Source of the DNA: Sinomicrobium weinanense
GTDB taxonomy: Bacteria > Bacteroidota > Bacteroidia > Flavobacteriales > Flavobacteriaceae
Assembly: GCF_018863395.1 (NCBI RefSeq)
Contig: NZ_JAHKRR010000006.1
Location: 124,001-188,000, forward strand
DNA: 64,000 nucleotides
Direction of reading: 5' to 3'
The notes under the pieces are model-generated. The model was not told the DNA's origin, did no database searches, and saw only the letters and a list, made by a program, of their open reading frames with translations. This document shows positions 39,252-48,638 of the stretch, one piece after another (position 1 is the first letter of the stretch; every line of letters starts with the position of its first letter). Position numbers and translations under genes: made by a program.

Positions 39252-40001
39252 TTGGTTAATTTTATAGTGTCTGAAACCAAACTACCCCCCATCTTGGGCA
39301 CTTCTTATAAAATATTATACGGGAACGAAAGTACCACGGGCATAAATTATGACTGCGAGATCTCCTGGGCCGAACTGAAGGATAGGGTTAAAAGTATTTG
39401 CGAATGCTCCAAAAGCCTGATGATAAATATATTCGACATAAAAAAGAGGTCGTTTATATGTTGCAGCGGTGCCTTTAAAACTATCCTGGGCTATGACCCT
39501 GCCGAAATTATCTGCGGAGGATGGGACTTCTGGTTCAACCTGATAGATTACAGGGAAAAAGTTGTGGTGCGTAAACAGATCACGGCATTTTTGTTCAGCC
39601 ACCGCTTTGGCAGTGCTGCAATTTACCTGAAATACCACCTCAGGTCGCTCTCGGGCAACTGGCATTATATAACACATGCCATAGAGAAGCATTCGTTGGA
39701 GGGCAAGACCATCGCTTTCAGCTATATTTGCGATTATACCGAAAAAGAACATATAGACCGGTGTCTGCTCGTCAGGGACAACGAAATTTATTCCCGGAAC
39801 ATGCGGGATATAAGTGTGTCCTCCAGGGAATGCGAGGTTTTAAAATTGATCTCAAACGGACTTTCCTCCAAACAGATCGCCCATAAACTGTGTATCAGCT
39901 ACCATACGGCCGTATCCCATCGAAAGAACCTGATCGAAAAATTTGAAGTTCAGAACACTGCACAGTTGATAAAAAGGGCTTCAGAATTTATAAGGTTGTG
40001 A
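39252..40001 (+). CDS. PAS-like plus LuxR-type HTH transcription regulator
   Basis: Cytoplasmic regulator of 249 residues. Residues about 50-180 look like a PAS fold (MINIFDIKKRSFICCSGAFKTILGYDPAEI ... WHYITHAIE ... IAFSYICDYTEKEH), and the C-terminus is a clear LuxR/GerE HTH (SSRECEVLKLISNGLSSKQIAHKLCISYHTAVSHRKNLIEKF, about 188-235). Flanked on both sides by copies of the hairpin repeat, it lies upstream of the AraC gene and the 12-gene cluster in the same orientation; a role in controlling that cluster is possible but unproven. Confidence 0.85.
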   Translation: MVNFIVSETKLPPILGTSYKILYGNESTTGINYDCEISWAELKDRVKSICECSKSLMINIFDIKKRSFICCSGAFKTILGYDPAEIICGGWDFWFNLIDYREKVVVRKQITAFLFSHRFGSAAIYLKYHLRSLSGNWHYITHAIEKHSLEGKTIAFSYICDYTEKEHIDRCLLVRDNEIYSRNMRDISVSSRECEVLKLISNGLSSKQIAHKLCISYHTAVSHRKNLIEKFEVQNTAQLIKRASEFIRL

Positions 40002-40014
40002 AACCGTAGGGTGG

Positions 40015-40132
40015 AAAAAGATTGATAGGAGATTGAAAGAGATTGATAGAAGATTGATGAAAGATCGGATCCTGATGTTAAACATTTCAATCTCCCGGCG
40101 TAGCCGGACCAATCTCCAATCAATCTTTTAAT
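40015..40132. repeat. hairpin repeat, copy 2
   Basis: AAAGATTGATAGGAGATTG ... CAATCTCCAATCAATCTTTT arms around ATGTTAAACATTTCAATC and a CCGGCGTAGCCGG mini-palindrome. With copy 3 it fills most of the 491-bp gap between the LuxR and AraC genes. Confidence 0.85.
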
Positions 40133-40295
40133 CATACCATAGAGCCGCAATTGGAGTTTCATGGCGAAAAAGAATAAAAAATCGCCATAAATGGGGATTG
40201 ATTTGCCTCCCTTTTTTTCCAACCTTTAAACATAGATAATTCCCCGGAACTTTACATCCCGACAACCTGGCTCCCCTATGAAACTGTCCAAGTTC

Positions 40296-40424
40296 GGAAT
40301 ATTTTATAGTGTTAGTCTGTAAGATTGATAGGAGATTGATGAAAGATTGTATCCCGGTCTGAACATTTCAATCTTATTCAATCTCCCGGCGTAGCCGGAT
40401 CAATCTCCAATCAATCTTTTAACC
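40296..40424. repeat. hairpin repeat, copy 3
   Basis: Begins GGAATATTTTATAGTGTTAG like copy 1, then the GATTGATAGGAGATTG arm, CCGGCGTAGCCGG and CAATCTCCAATCAATCTTTT. Confidence 0.85.
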
Positions 40425-40492
40425 ACTCCTTAGGAGATAAAACACAGAAGACAGTTTCTAACAAAATCGCAAAAGTTTAAACCAGCGGTGCG

Positions 40493-41242
40493 ATGGAAAA
40501 TGAAGTACCAATGTTAGCGGATACTTTGGTCAATGATACATTGACACAAAAAATGACATTGATCAGGTTAAAGAGTAATGTCCTGGAGTTGGGCATATTG
40601 CATATAGGACAGATATCATCATTGTTAACAGCTTATTTTTCCAACAGCGATATTCAATATCAACCGGTAAACAGCACTTTGGAGCATGAGGATGTGGATA
40701 TGGTGCTCATCAATGATAATCCGGACGTGCCCCCGGCGGGTTCCCTGTTAAAAGGGATCCGCAATTTAAAGCCTGTTGTTACCTATATGGAAGCGTTTTA
40801 TAGCAGGCCTAAGGCAGGTTACATTCACACTTCCCTCATTCCTGTTTTGATCAGTTACCTCTTTAAGATCAAGGAGGCCGTCATTTTTCAAAACACCAAA
40901 AAGACCAGGAACAACGTATTCCTGAAACAGGTAAACAAAGTCATTGAAGAACACATAGACGATCATACGTTGAGTATGAAAAAACTGAGCGATTTGCTGT
41001 ATATGAGCCGGAGTTCTTTCAGTAAAAAAATAAAAAGTTACACCGGCTTAAAACCAACAGAATATATCAATCGATACAAGTTGAACAAAAGCAAGCACCT
41101 CCTTGTCATCACCAATTGGCAGATAAGCAGAATAGCTGACGTATTGGGGTTTAGCTCCCAGCATTATTATTGCCGGTTGTTTAAAAGACAGGAAGGGGTA
41201 AGCCCGTCGAAATACAGGTACGATAATCAGTATGGTCTTTAA
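40493..41242 (+). CDS. AraC-family regulator with receiver-like N-terminus
   Basis: Regulator of 249 residues. The C-terminal AraC HTH is clear (about 140-245: HTLSMKKLSDLLYMSRSSFSKKIKSYTGLKPTEYINRYKLNKSKHLL, RIADVLGFSSQHYYCRLFKRQEGVSPSKY). Residues about 30-125 alternate strand and helix like a degenerate response-regulator receiver (LGILHIG, DMVLINDNPDVPPAGSLLKGIRN, PVVTYMEAF), lacking the paired acidic pocket. Located 218 bp upstream of the subtilase gene and codirectional; plausible regulator of the cluster. Confidence 0.85.
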   Translation: MENEVPMLADTLVNDTLTQKMTLIRLKSNVLELGILHIGQISSLLTAYFSNSDIQYQPVNSTLEHEDVDMVLINDNPDVPPAGSLLKGIRNLKPVVTYMEAFYSRPKAGYIHTSLIPVLISYLFKIKEAVIFQNTKKTRNNVFLKQVNKVIEEHIDDHTLSMKKLSDLLYMSRSSFSKKIKSYTGLKPTEYINRYKLNKSKHLLVITNWQISRIADVLGFSSQHYYCRLFKRQEGVSPSKYRYDNQYGL

Positions 41243-41344
41243 GATTGAAGAAGATTAATGAAAGATTGGATCCTGATGTTAAACATTTCAATCTCATTCA
41301 ATCTGACGGCGCAGCCGGACCAATCTCCAATCAATCTTTTATCC
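41240..41344. repeat. hairpin repeat, copy 4
   Basis: Overlaps the AraC stop codon; AAGATTGAAGAAGATTAATG ... GACGGCGCAGCCGG ... CAATCTCCAATCAATCTTTT. Lies between the AraC gene and the subtilase cluster, so it could terminate transcription into the cluster. Confidence 0.8.
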
Positions 41345-41460
41345 CCGCGTGAGCACGGAAAAAGACGCATAAAAGAACAATAGTATAAAAAACAGGATCA
41401 ATAGTACAAATAAAAGCCATACGTATCTCCTAATTTTAAGGAGGCGAAAAATTCAGGTCC

Positions 41461-42756
41461 ATGAAACCACATCTCCTCATAAAGCTGAACGATTCTTCTT
41501 CAATACCTCAATATGAGTATTGGGAAGACCTCATACACGACAAACAAGATCTGAAAAAGGATTTTTTGCCGGAGATAGACCGTATTATACGCCATAAATA
41601 CCACCTCGATTTTTTCCCCGCACAAAATTATGCTTCAAAGTACAGGGAATGGACCATGGACGAAATTAATTCCGGCCTGAACAGGATATACCGGTTGATA
41701 TTACTCACTAACAATCCCGATATTCCCGAGCAGTTGGTCAAAGACATTTCCCTGTTGCCATCGGTCTCATATGTAAAGCCCGGCAGGGTCATGGCCAGTC
41801 ATATACCCGAAAAAGAACTTGCGGGGGCGCAAAGCCTGAGTTCAAAATATGTGGATAATTCCATTTACCTCAAAGAATCTCACCTTATTACCAGAGGCAG
41901 TAAGGATGTGATCATTGCCGTATTGGATACAGGTATAGAGACCAACCATCCGGAACTCAGGAATAAATTTACGCCGGGCAAGGATCTGGTCAACATCATT
42001 GACGAAGAGAAAAAATTCATAGGCGATTTCCTGGATATGGACGATATACCCGATGATAATGTGGGGCACGGCACCCATGTAGCAGGGATTCTGATCTCCC
42101 GGGGAATAAAAATGCCCATAGGCGTAGCGCCTGCTTGCAGAATAATGCCTATAAAGGTGCTCGGCGCCCTGAAAAACGGCGATAAGCTGGTAGGGGCAGG
42201 GCTGGTGGACGATATAGATGCCGGAATTAAATATGCCGTAGACCACGGGGCAGACATCATTAATATGAGCCTGGGCATCAAACACAGCGGCGGGGGACTG
42301 CCTCATGAAGATATTATTAATTATGTACTGAAAAAAAATGTGTTTGTGGTAGCCGCTTCCGGCAATGACGGCAGGAATGATAAATATTATCCCGGAGCAT
42401 TGGATGGGGTGTTTGCCGTTGGTGCATCAGACAATACCGGAAATATAGCCCCTTTCTCTACATATGGAGGCCATGTTTCGGTATCTGCTCCGGGTATTAA
42501 TGTATACAGCACTTATTTGGATGATGGTTATGCCCTGTCTTCGGGAACCTCCCAGGCAGCACCTTATGTGAGCGGTACGGTCGCTTTGCTTAAATCATAC
42601 GCCTTGGAGAAGGGGAAAAAGGCAGATAATGACCTTATAAGTTACGTGCTGAAAAATACCTGCGATAAGTTTTCAACCCAATATAAAGATCAAAAATCCG
42701 GTTACGGAAGAATTAATGTGCTCGATGCTTTAAAACTATTGCGATATAATCTGTAA
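41461..42756 (+). CDS. intracellular subtilisin-like serine protease (S8), first gene of cluster
   Basis: Serine endopeptidase of 431 residues. N-terminal ~125 residues form a propeptide-like region (LLTNNPDIPEQLVKDISLLPSVSYVKPG) and carry no signal peptide, so it should act in the cytoplasm unless exported otherwise. Catalytic triad: D156 (VLDTGIE), H203 (GHGTHVAG), S364 (SGTSQAAP, where GTSMAAP is usual), oxyanion N302 (AASGND). A purine-rich AAGGAGG lies 16 bp before the ATG, too far for an ideal ribosome site. It leads a run of twelve tight genes (next gap 11 bp), which suggests it processes a partner protein in the set. Confidence 0.92.
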   Translation: MKPHLLIKLNDSSSIPQYEYWEDLIHDKQDLKKDFLPEIDRIIRHKYHLDFFPAQNYASKYREWTMDEINSGLNRIYRLILLTNNPDIPEQLVKDISLLPSVSYVKPGRVMASHIPEKELAGAQSLSSKYVDNSIYLKESHLITRGSKDVIIAVLDTGIETNHPELRNKFTPGKDLVNIIDEEKKFIGDFLDMDDIPDDNVGHGTHVAGILISRGIKMPIGVAPACRIMPIKVLGALKNGDKLVGAGLVDDIDAGIKYAVDHGADIINMSLGIKHSGGGLPHEDIINYVLKKNVFVVAASGNDGRNDKYYPGALDGVFAVGASDNTGNIAPFSTYGGHVSVSAPGINVYSTYLDDGYALSSGTSQAAPYVSGTVALLKSYALEKGKKADNDLISYVLKNTCDKFSTQYKDQKSGYGRINVLDALKLLRYNL

Positions 42757-42767
42757 AAATTTGAATT

Positions 42768-43901
42768 ATGACTATAAATGGAATATTAACGAAGGGAAAA
42801 GTGAGTAACCTGACTTACTACAATGAAATCCCGAGAACCAGCGATCTGTTGAAATCGGCTGAATTTTCGGTTAAACTGTCGTCAGACCTGGTAATTTCCA
42901 ATTACTATATAGCGCCTGCCACAGTTAAGTTCGATAGTATGGTTGAAGAATCCATATACGAGATCAATCAAACCATATACAACTATCTTTTGGTACCTGA
43001 AGAAAAACAGGACATCCTCAATTTAACATTGGAAGAATACATCGGTAAGTATAAATCGGAAGCCAAGGTCGTAAACCTGTTCAAGGACGACCTGCAAAAG
43101 AAAGGGTTTTCCGGCGAACTGATAAAAGTGGCTTCCAACATCAATGCTTCCAACTTAAACCAGCTTACCAGGGCATTGCTTTCTGAAGAAGGTATCTTTT
43201 TCTATCTGGCGTACAGGGCTGTTATAGGCAATGATATTAAAGATGCAGAAGGTATTGCCGCCAATATCATGGATGCTCTGGGCCTGATAAAATCGTTTAT
43301 CAATATCAAACTGGTCGATAAAGTCATTGCAAAAGAGAATCTCAATGTCTCTGAAAGTGAAGTCCAGAAAATTAAAGGCTATTTGAGCAATAAAACCATA
43401 AGTTATGCTTCGGGAAGCCCGGAAAAAACCATAGTGGGCCTTATCGATGATTTCAAAGCAGGAGGTAATTTATACACCATGGTGAGAGATTTTCTAACCA
43501 GTGGTAAGGTCGACCTGCCCCGGAATGTAAATATTGATGCACTGATACAAAAAATGGTGAATTATCTCTTAAAGATAGGGTATAACTACGAAGAGAATGA
43601 AACCGGCCCTGTTCCCGGGGAAACTGACGATAATTCTGATGGCAGCGTGGAAATTGTGGTTCCGGATGATTTCAGGTCGGCCATAGAAGGCGTAGGAGAT
43701 GCATTAAACAGGCGATTAACAGAATCTGGGATCACTACATTCAGCCACCTGGCAAGCTTTAACAATGAGACACTCAAGGTTGAAATGGGATTGGAAGGCA
43801 ATTTTAACTACGATAACATTATCGAACAGGCAAAATTGATAGCAACAGGCAAATTTAAAGAACTTGTCAAATTACAGGATAAATTATATAAAAGGCAATA
43901 G
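42768..43901 (+). CDS. unrecognised protein with C-terminal HhH domain
   Basis: Protein of 377 residues, no signal peptide or membrane helix. Residues 1-280 are mostly helical and match nothing I recognise. After an acidic linker (about 285-305, ENETGPVPGETDDNSDG) comes a helix-hairpin-helix domain (IEGVGDALNRRLTESGITTFSHLASFN ... EQAKLIATGKFKELVKLQ), of the kind appended to ribosomal-type or nuclease-like proteins (COG3743-like). Such HhH domains mediate DNA or protein binding. It is 11 bp after the protease and 2 bp before the next gene. Confidence 0.8.
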   Translation: MTINGILTKGKVSNLTYYNEIPRTSDLLKSAEFSVKLSSDLVISNYYIAPATVKFDSMVEESIYEINQTIYNYLLVPEEKQDILNLTLEEYIGKYKSEAKVVNLFKDDLQKKGFSGELIKVASNINASNLNQLTRALLSEEGIFFYLAYRAVIGNDIKDAEGIAANIMDALGLIKSFINIKLVDKVIAKENLNVSESEVQKIKGYLSNKTISYASGSPEKTIVGLIDDFKAGGNLYTMVRDFLTSGKVDLPRNVNIDALIQKMVNYLLKIGYNYEENETGPVPGETDDNSDGSVEIVVPDDFRSAIEGVGDALNRRLTESGITTFSHLASFNNETLKVEMGLEGNFNYDNIIEQAKLIATGKFKELVKLQDKLYKRQ

Positions 43902-43903
43902 TT

Positions 43904-44884
43904 ATGAGTACAGATGCAATATTATGGCATACGCTAAGTGAAGTGCTTAACAGTTCTGAAGATACGGTAAAGGACCCGGTTAAAAATGTGTACTACAACG
44001 AGGTTAACGAGTTCGATCATATTAATTCATTCCAGTTTTTAGATCCGCTCAATCTGCCGGGAGGAACCATAAATACGGTAAATATTCAAAATGCCGCATC
44101 CCTGTATGCCATTATGATCTTAGGCGATGAAATGGGCATTTTCCGGATTGCAGATACTGTTCTTAAGTATGTGACCATGGGCAAAGTAGATGTAGAATCT
44201 ACCACCACGGCCACAAGGCTCTACAATTACATGCAATTGAGAGATGACAGAACATCTTTTGAAGAGCGTACCATGTGGTATAAACAGGTATTTAACATCG
44301 GGGGAGGCGACACGGTTTCCGATATGGCCGTAAACGAAAATTTCCTTCCGCTTTGGGAAACCCTTATGAATGAGGTTATAAAATACATCGGCAAATACGA
44401 AAGTGCAGAAGATCCTTTGCGGGTATCTAAATCAGGGATCCGGCAGGTGGTTACGGATCTGCAGCACAATCTTTCCAGGGCAGCAGCCGGTATGGTAAAA
44501 ATATTCATACCCGAAATGTATGCCCATCTCGAAGATGCCATTCAGATCATCAATGCCGAGGAGCTGAGAGATCAGCTTGGACATGGTATTTCCAGGGACC
44601 TCTGGAATGTTGTGGAAAGTGTGAGCATGGAAGAATTCAATTATTTCCCGAACACTTCCGCTTTACGCACTATTGCAGACACAGCAAGGAATATTATCCT
44701 TGACATTGCCACCTATAACCAGGCGAGTTTTAGCGAAGAGCAGTTTCAAAAACTGGTGAGGAATGTAGACCGGTTTATCATAGCCCAGAATCAACTCCAG
44801 GGAAGTACGCTAAGTGAAGAAGAGGAAACTCCTGAAGATATTGAAGATGAAATGGAAAGCATGGAAGAAAACTGGGACTTCTAA
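43904..44884 (+). CDS. unrecognised all-helical cluster protein
   Basis: Protein of 326 residues predicted cytoplasmic and almost entirely alpha-helical, with a strongly acidic tail (about 300-326, SEEEETPEDIEDEMESMEEN). No known motif was recognised. Residues about 68-105 (AIMILGDEMGIFRIADTVLKYVTMGKVDV) show faint similarity to the FLTSGKVDL stretch of the preceding protein, hinting at a shared structural element. Gap to the next gene 23 bp. Confidence 0.75.
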   Translation: MSTDAILWHTLSEVLNSSEDTVKDPVKNVYYNEVNEFDHINSFQFLDPLNLPGGTINTVNIQNAASLYAIMILGDEMGIFRIADTVLKYVTMGKVDVESTTTATRLYNYMQLRDDRTSFEERTMWYKQVFNIGGGDTVSDMAVNENFLPLWETLMNEVIKYIGKYESAEDPLRVSKSGIRQVVTDLQHNLSRAAAGMVKIFIPEMYAHLEDAIQIINAEELRDQLGHGISRDLWNVVESVSMEEFNYFPNTSALRTIADTARNIILDIATYNQASFSEEQFQKLVRNVDRFIIAQNQLQGSTLSEEEETPEDIEDEMESMEENWDF

Positions 44885-44907
44885 CAAATTGTTTAAAGTT
44901 TTAATTT

Positions 44908-45933
44908 ATGGACCAAATACAACAAATAAAGGATACAGCGCGGAACCGGGCCAGGGAGATCCTGGTAGATAACGACACCTTTAAGAACATGAGCCTGGAA
45001 GACCAGAAGAAAATGTACATCAGTGTCGTGGAAGAACAGATAGAGGCGCTGCGCAAAAAAGATCAAAACGGCACAATACTCGCTGAAGCAAAGGCCAGAA
45101 GGCCGGGAAGAGCCTCAGATCTGATCGACGACAAACGCCACGAAAAAGGTTTTGATGAAGGTGTAGATGCTTTTGAAGACCTGGTAGACTCCGTAGACTT
45201 TCCGGCTTTTGTAAGGGACCTGCTCAAATCTGTCTTCGATGCCAATATATCCGTAATGAAGGCCCAGACCGACGATTTTATACGGTTGATGAAAGAAGCG
45301 ACTTCGGGCCTGGCCAAATTTATAAAACAGATAGACGATACCACCACCTTTGCCTATCTGGCAGAAAACAACCCGGATGAGTTTGGTATTAATATGGAAG
45401 AAGACCCGGAAGGTGGCGAAAAAATGACACTGACCAACCCCAAGGGTGAGGTGGTAGACATAGGAGACAACGAGGTCAGGGCACGTATCATGGATGCCAA
45501 AATAAAAATGGCACAGGAACACAGAACGGCCTTACGGGAATTAATAACCATGGGGGCTACTCGCCTGGTTGTGGAAAAAGGGGAGATCGAAGCAGAAGTG
45601 AATTTTGAATTTAAGGGTACGCGTACCGGTGAAAAGCAAGATAAGGCTTTGAAGAAAACCACCAGATCCAGCGGTACCTCTGCCCGTGCAAGCACAGGTC
45701 TGATATCCAAATTATTTGGAGGTGGCAGCGGGGGACACACCAGGAGTTCCAGGACAACGGAGTTCAGCGTGTCATCGGCCAAAAGCAAATCAGAAGATGA
45801 ACTCAAGGCCAAACTCAGGGGCTTTGTAAATATCCAGTTCAAGACAGACTACTTTAAGCTCGACAATTTTGCACAAATGTACGGCCCGGTGGGAGAAGAA
45901 GAGAAAAAGGCGGCGCTTCCGCAGGGACAATAA
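44908..45933 (+). CDS. unrecognised cluster protein, DUF2589-like layout
   Basis: Protein of 341 residues. The order of elements, an amphipathic helix pair (about 85-140, DFPAFVRDLLKSVFDANISVMKAQTDDFIRLMKEA), a beta-rich stretch (VEKGEIEAEVNFEFKG), a Ser/Thr/Gly-rich spacer (about 250-290) and a final beta segment (LRGFVNIQFKTDYFKLDNFA), resembles DUF2589-type proteins of Bacteroidota, but I cannot confirm homology by eye. No signal peptide. Function unknown. Confidence 0.7.
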   Translation: MDQIQQIKDTARNRAREILVDNDTFKNMSLEDQKKMYISVVEEQIEALRKKDQNGTILAEAKARRPGRASDLIDDKRHEKGFDEGVDAFEDLVDSVDFPAFVRDLLKSVFDANISVMKAQTDDFIRLMKEATSGLAKFIKQIDDTTTFAYLAENNPDEFGINMEEDPEGGEKMTLTNPKGEVVDIGDNEVRARIMDAKIKMAQEHRTALRELITMGATRLVVEKGEIEAEVNFEFKGTRTGEKQDKALKKTTRSSGTSARASTGLISKLFGGGSGGHTRSSRTTEFSVSSAKSKSEDELKAKLRGFVNIQFKTDYFKLDNFAQMYGPVGEEEKKAALPQGQ

Positions 45934-45947
45934 TTTAATGAAGCGTT

Positions 45948-48215
45948 ATGGCACTATCGGTCATACAGTTCAGAGGCAGGGATCAGGGACATTACGTGTT
46001 TAATGCGGATATAGGAACAGCCCGGTATTTCAGATATGTTTTGGGCAGTGAGGCCGTAAAATTAAAAACGGGCAAGAACAGAAAAGATACCATACAGGTG
46101 GTTTCGGGCCGTAAAAAAGCATCCCGGTTATTTGAGGTCAATCCGGCTTTGCAAAAGATCAACCGGGGCGAATTTCCGCTGAAAATACCGGAAAATGAGA
46201 TCGATGAAAATACCAGGTACATCCAGCTTTACAGCTTTTCCGGTAAAAAGCAGAAGGTTCCGACAATTTCCAGGATCATAAAACTATACCCGCCCATTAC
46301 AAAAAGAGTTCCTGAACACAAAGGGCATTTATGGAGCGGGGAGCAGTCTAAAAGAATGATAAAACAGGTGAAGATGCAGGATTTTACAGTTACAAATAAA
46401 GCCTTCGGCCACAGGGAGCCTTCCATGAGCAAAGTAATGTTCTGGAATACCATTGTAAGCCGGTTACCGGATATCATTGCAAATGCAGCACCCATTATAG
46501 GCGGATTGTTAAAAAAGGACAATGGCCAAAGCGGTCCGGATAATGCAACACAGGAAAATAGGGGAGGAAATTCAGCCCAAACCGAAGAATTGATAAAGAG
46601 CATTGTAGCTATTCTCCAATCGGCTAATGGTTCGGAAGCTGCAACACCCCGGGAAAGCGAACAAAACGGGGTTTCTGAGTCTCAGTCGGCAAACGGCCGG
46701 GGAGAGGGGTATAACATAGAGCCCGACACGCTGATCGGCTTAGGCCCTGTTTTAGAAAAGATACTGTCGCCCGAGGCTATACTGGCCATTGGCGACGACC
46801 CTCAAAAACTGTTTAAAGCCATAAAAGATGCCGTCCGGAAAACAGAACCCAATCGTCCTGTAACTCCCCCGGCAATAAAAACCACCCCCGCATCAAAATC
46901 CATGTCTTATCATTTGCAGCCGCATTCGGCCATACACCGGAAAAATACCTATTCCAAAGCAAAAGTTGCCCCGGCACTACTGGCAGCCTTGCCGGCCTTA
47001 ATGCCGCTGTTGCAAAAGGTGCTGAACCCCGAAACCCTTAAAGCGCTCAATCCCGCTCAATTGTTTAAGGTCGTAGGCGATACGGTCTTAAAAATGGATA
47101 CCCGGGAATTGGAACACCTGGAAAAGATTAACCCGGGTATAGATACGGCAGACGATATTAGCAAACTGTTGCAGGGAATGAGCATAACCCCGTCCCATAC
47201 GTCCGACGAAATAAAGTTCAAACTCATAAAAAACCTCAACCTGGATTTTATAGCTACGAAAACCGTGGCATTTAAGAACAAAAACCGGGTATTGTACAGC
47301 AAAAAAGGCCGGGTGGTCATTCCCTTTAAGATAAGCAGGGCATCGGGCCAGGCTGTAAACCGCATATTAAAAAGGTCTGTGGTCCAGATCACCTTAAAAG
47401 AGGCCGAAAGTTTAAAAGAAGTGTTCCGGAAAAACATAAAGCTCCTGGATGTAGACCTGGGGCAGCCTGTTTCCGAAGCCTACCTTACTCCCGAAGAAGT
47501 GAAGCAGCTCCCCTGTAATTCCGAATTAAAACTGGAAGTGGCTTATATATGGAAATCCGCTGAAAATAAAAATATCGGAGTATTCAAGAGCCATTACGTT
47601 CATTTTACGGATACCTACACATTTAACCGTATTGGAAAAAAAATCGGGAACCCCATGCCGTTAAACGATATCGATATTCACAGAAAGTTCTGGCATAAAG
47701 TATGGGAAGGCGGATTTTCAAAAAGCAGGAGATGGGAAATAGATTTCGACCTCAAATACTTTTATGTTTTTGACCCGAAAGAAGAAGGGATCTCCAAACT
47801 GGAAACCCGGAAGCGAATTACAGATGACAATGCAGACCCGGGCGAAGAACATCCCGGCAGAAGAAAAGTAAGGGCCAGGCTCAAAAGCGGTATTGATTAT
47901 GGTATAGGGGTTTTAAACTCGCTATTAAGCCTCACCGGAAGGGAAATTTTTGACGAAGAATTGATCCGGGCGCTAAAAAACAGTAAGCTGGGAGGAAATT
48001 TACAGGATGCAGCACGGTTAAGGGTAGAAATGAAGGGCAGGGAAGGCGATACGGGTACCCTGTGGGCCTATCCCGAAATAGCGTTTCACACATTGCATTT
48101 GTCCAGGCCCGGTGAAATAGATCAATACGGCCAGGTGGTAAGCCTGGAACCGGTAGAAAAAATAATCCCCAAACCCGACGCCATACATTTTATAGGAACA
48201 AAATCTGAAAGATAA
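45948..48215 (+). CDS. large unrecognised cluster protein
   Basis: Largest gene of the cluster, 755 residues, cytoplasmic by appearance. The N-terminus (MALSVIQFRGRDQGHYVFNA) and a lysine-rich first domain (about 1-150) are followed by two low-complexity Q/N/S/P-rich spacers (about 190-250 and 300-330) separating helical segments that repeat the pattern LxPLLxKxLxPExLxAL (e.g. GLGPVLEKILSPEAILAIGDDPQKLFKAIKDAV at about 265 and ALMPLLQKVLNPETLKALNPAQLFKVVGDTV at about 350). A C-terminal beta-rich domain (about 420-755) contains KFWHKVWEGGFSKSRRWEIDFD. The internal duplication is real; function unknown. Confidence 0.75.
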   Translation: MALSVIQFRGRDQGHYVFNADIGTARYFRYVLGSEAVKLKTGKNRKDTIQVVSGRKKASRLFEVNPALQKINRGEFPLKIPENEIDENTRYIQLYSFSGKKQKVPTISRIIKLYPPITKRVPEHKGHLWSGEQSKRMIKQVKMQDFTVTNKAFGHREPSMSKVMFWNTIVSRLPDIIANAAPIIGGLLKKDNGQSGPDNATQENRGGNSAQTEELIKSIVAILQSANGSEAATPRESEQNGVSESQSANGRGEGYNIEPDTLIGLGPVLEKILSPEAILAIGDDPQKLFKAIKDAVRKTEPNRPVTPPAIKTTPASKSMSYHLQPHSAIHRKNTYSKAKVAPALLAALPALMPLLQKVLNPETLKALNPAQLFKVVGDTVLKMDTRELEHLEKINPGIDTADDISKLLQGMSITPSHTSDEIKFKLIKNLNLDFIATKTVAFKNKNRVLYSKKGRVVIPFKISRASGQAVNRILKRSVVQITLKEAESLKEVFRKNIKLLDVDLGQPVSEAYLTPEEVKQLPCNSELKLEVAYIWKSAENKNIGVFKSHYVHFTDTYTFNRIGKKIGNPMPLNDIDIHRKFWHKVWEGGFSKSRRWEIDFDLKYFYVFDPKEEGISKLETRKRITDDNADPGEEHPGRRKVRARLKSGIDYGIGVLNSLLSLTGREIFDEELIRALKNSKLGGNLQDAARLRVEMKGREGDTGTLWAYPEIAFHTLHLSRPGEIDQYGQVVSLEPVEKIIPKPDAIHFIGTKSER

Positions 48216-48220
48216 ATAAG

Positions 48221-48370
48221 ATGGAAAACAAAGTGCCAGACATGTCGTATATGTCGTCCAGTACCCTGGAGCTGGAACCTGTTTTAATTGACGGGCAAAG
48301 AGTATTGTTTGATGAAAAAGTGAAACTTATGCCGGTGACCCTGGAAAAAAAAGAGGCAGACCATGAATGA
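48221..48370 (+). CDS. small 49-residue cluster protein
   Basis: Short open frame starting 5 bp after the preceding stop, MENKVPDMSYMSSSTLELEPVL..., ending EKKEADHE, and overlapping the next gene by 8 bp. Position, overlap and acidic composition like its neighbours support it as a genuine gene. No recognisable domain. Confidence 0.65.
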   Translation: MENKVPDMSYMSSSTLELEPVLIDGQRVLFDEKVKLMPVTLEKKEADHE

Positions 48371-48638
48371 TGATTATTTAGATGAGGATTTTATGTTTTT
48401 AAGCCGGTTTATAGAAGATATGGCCGCGGTCGATGAAGTATTGCAGGACAGTTATATGGATAAGGCCATGACGATGAATATAGAGAGCATGGAAACCCGG
48501 ACCCCATGCGAACTGCATATTGAAGTTGACGAAAACAACCAGGTCCGTATAGGTGCAATACCGCCTTTATATTATGTAGAGACCACAGTAATGCCGGTTT
48601 TTCACCATATAACACTAAAGATCGTAAAGGAAAAGTAA
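48363..48638 (+). CDS. small acidic cluster protein
   Basis: Protein of 91 residues, acidic N-terminal helices (MNDDYLDEDFMFLSRFIEDMAAVDEVLQDSY) and a C-terminal beta stretch (CELHIEVDENNQVRIGAIPPLYY...HHITLKIV). Overlaps the previous small gene and abuts the next with no gap, so all three are translationally coupled. No known family recognised. Confidence 0.72.
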   Translation: MNDDYLDEDFMFLSRFIEDMAAVDEVLQDSYMDKAMTMNIESMETRTPCELHIEVDENNQVRIGAIPPLYYVETTVMPVFHHITLKIVKEK

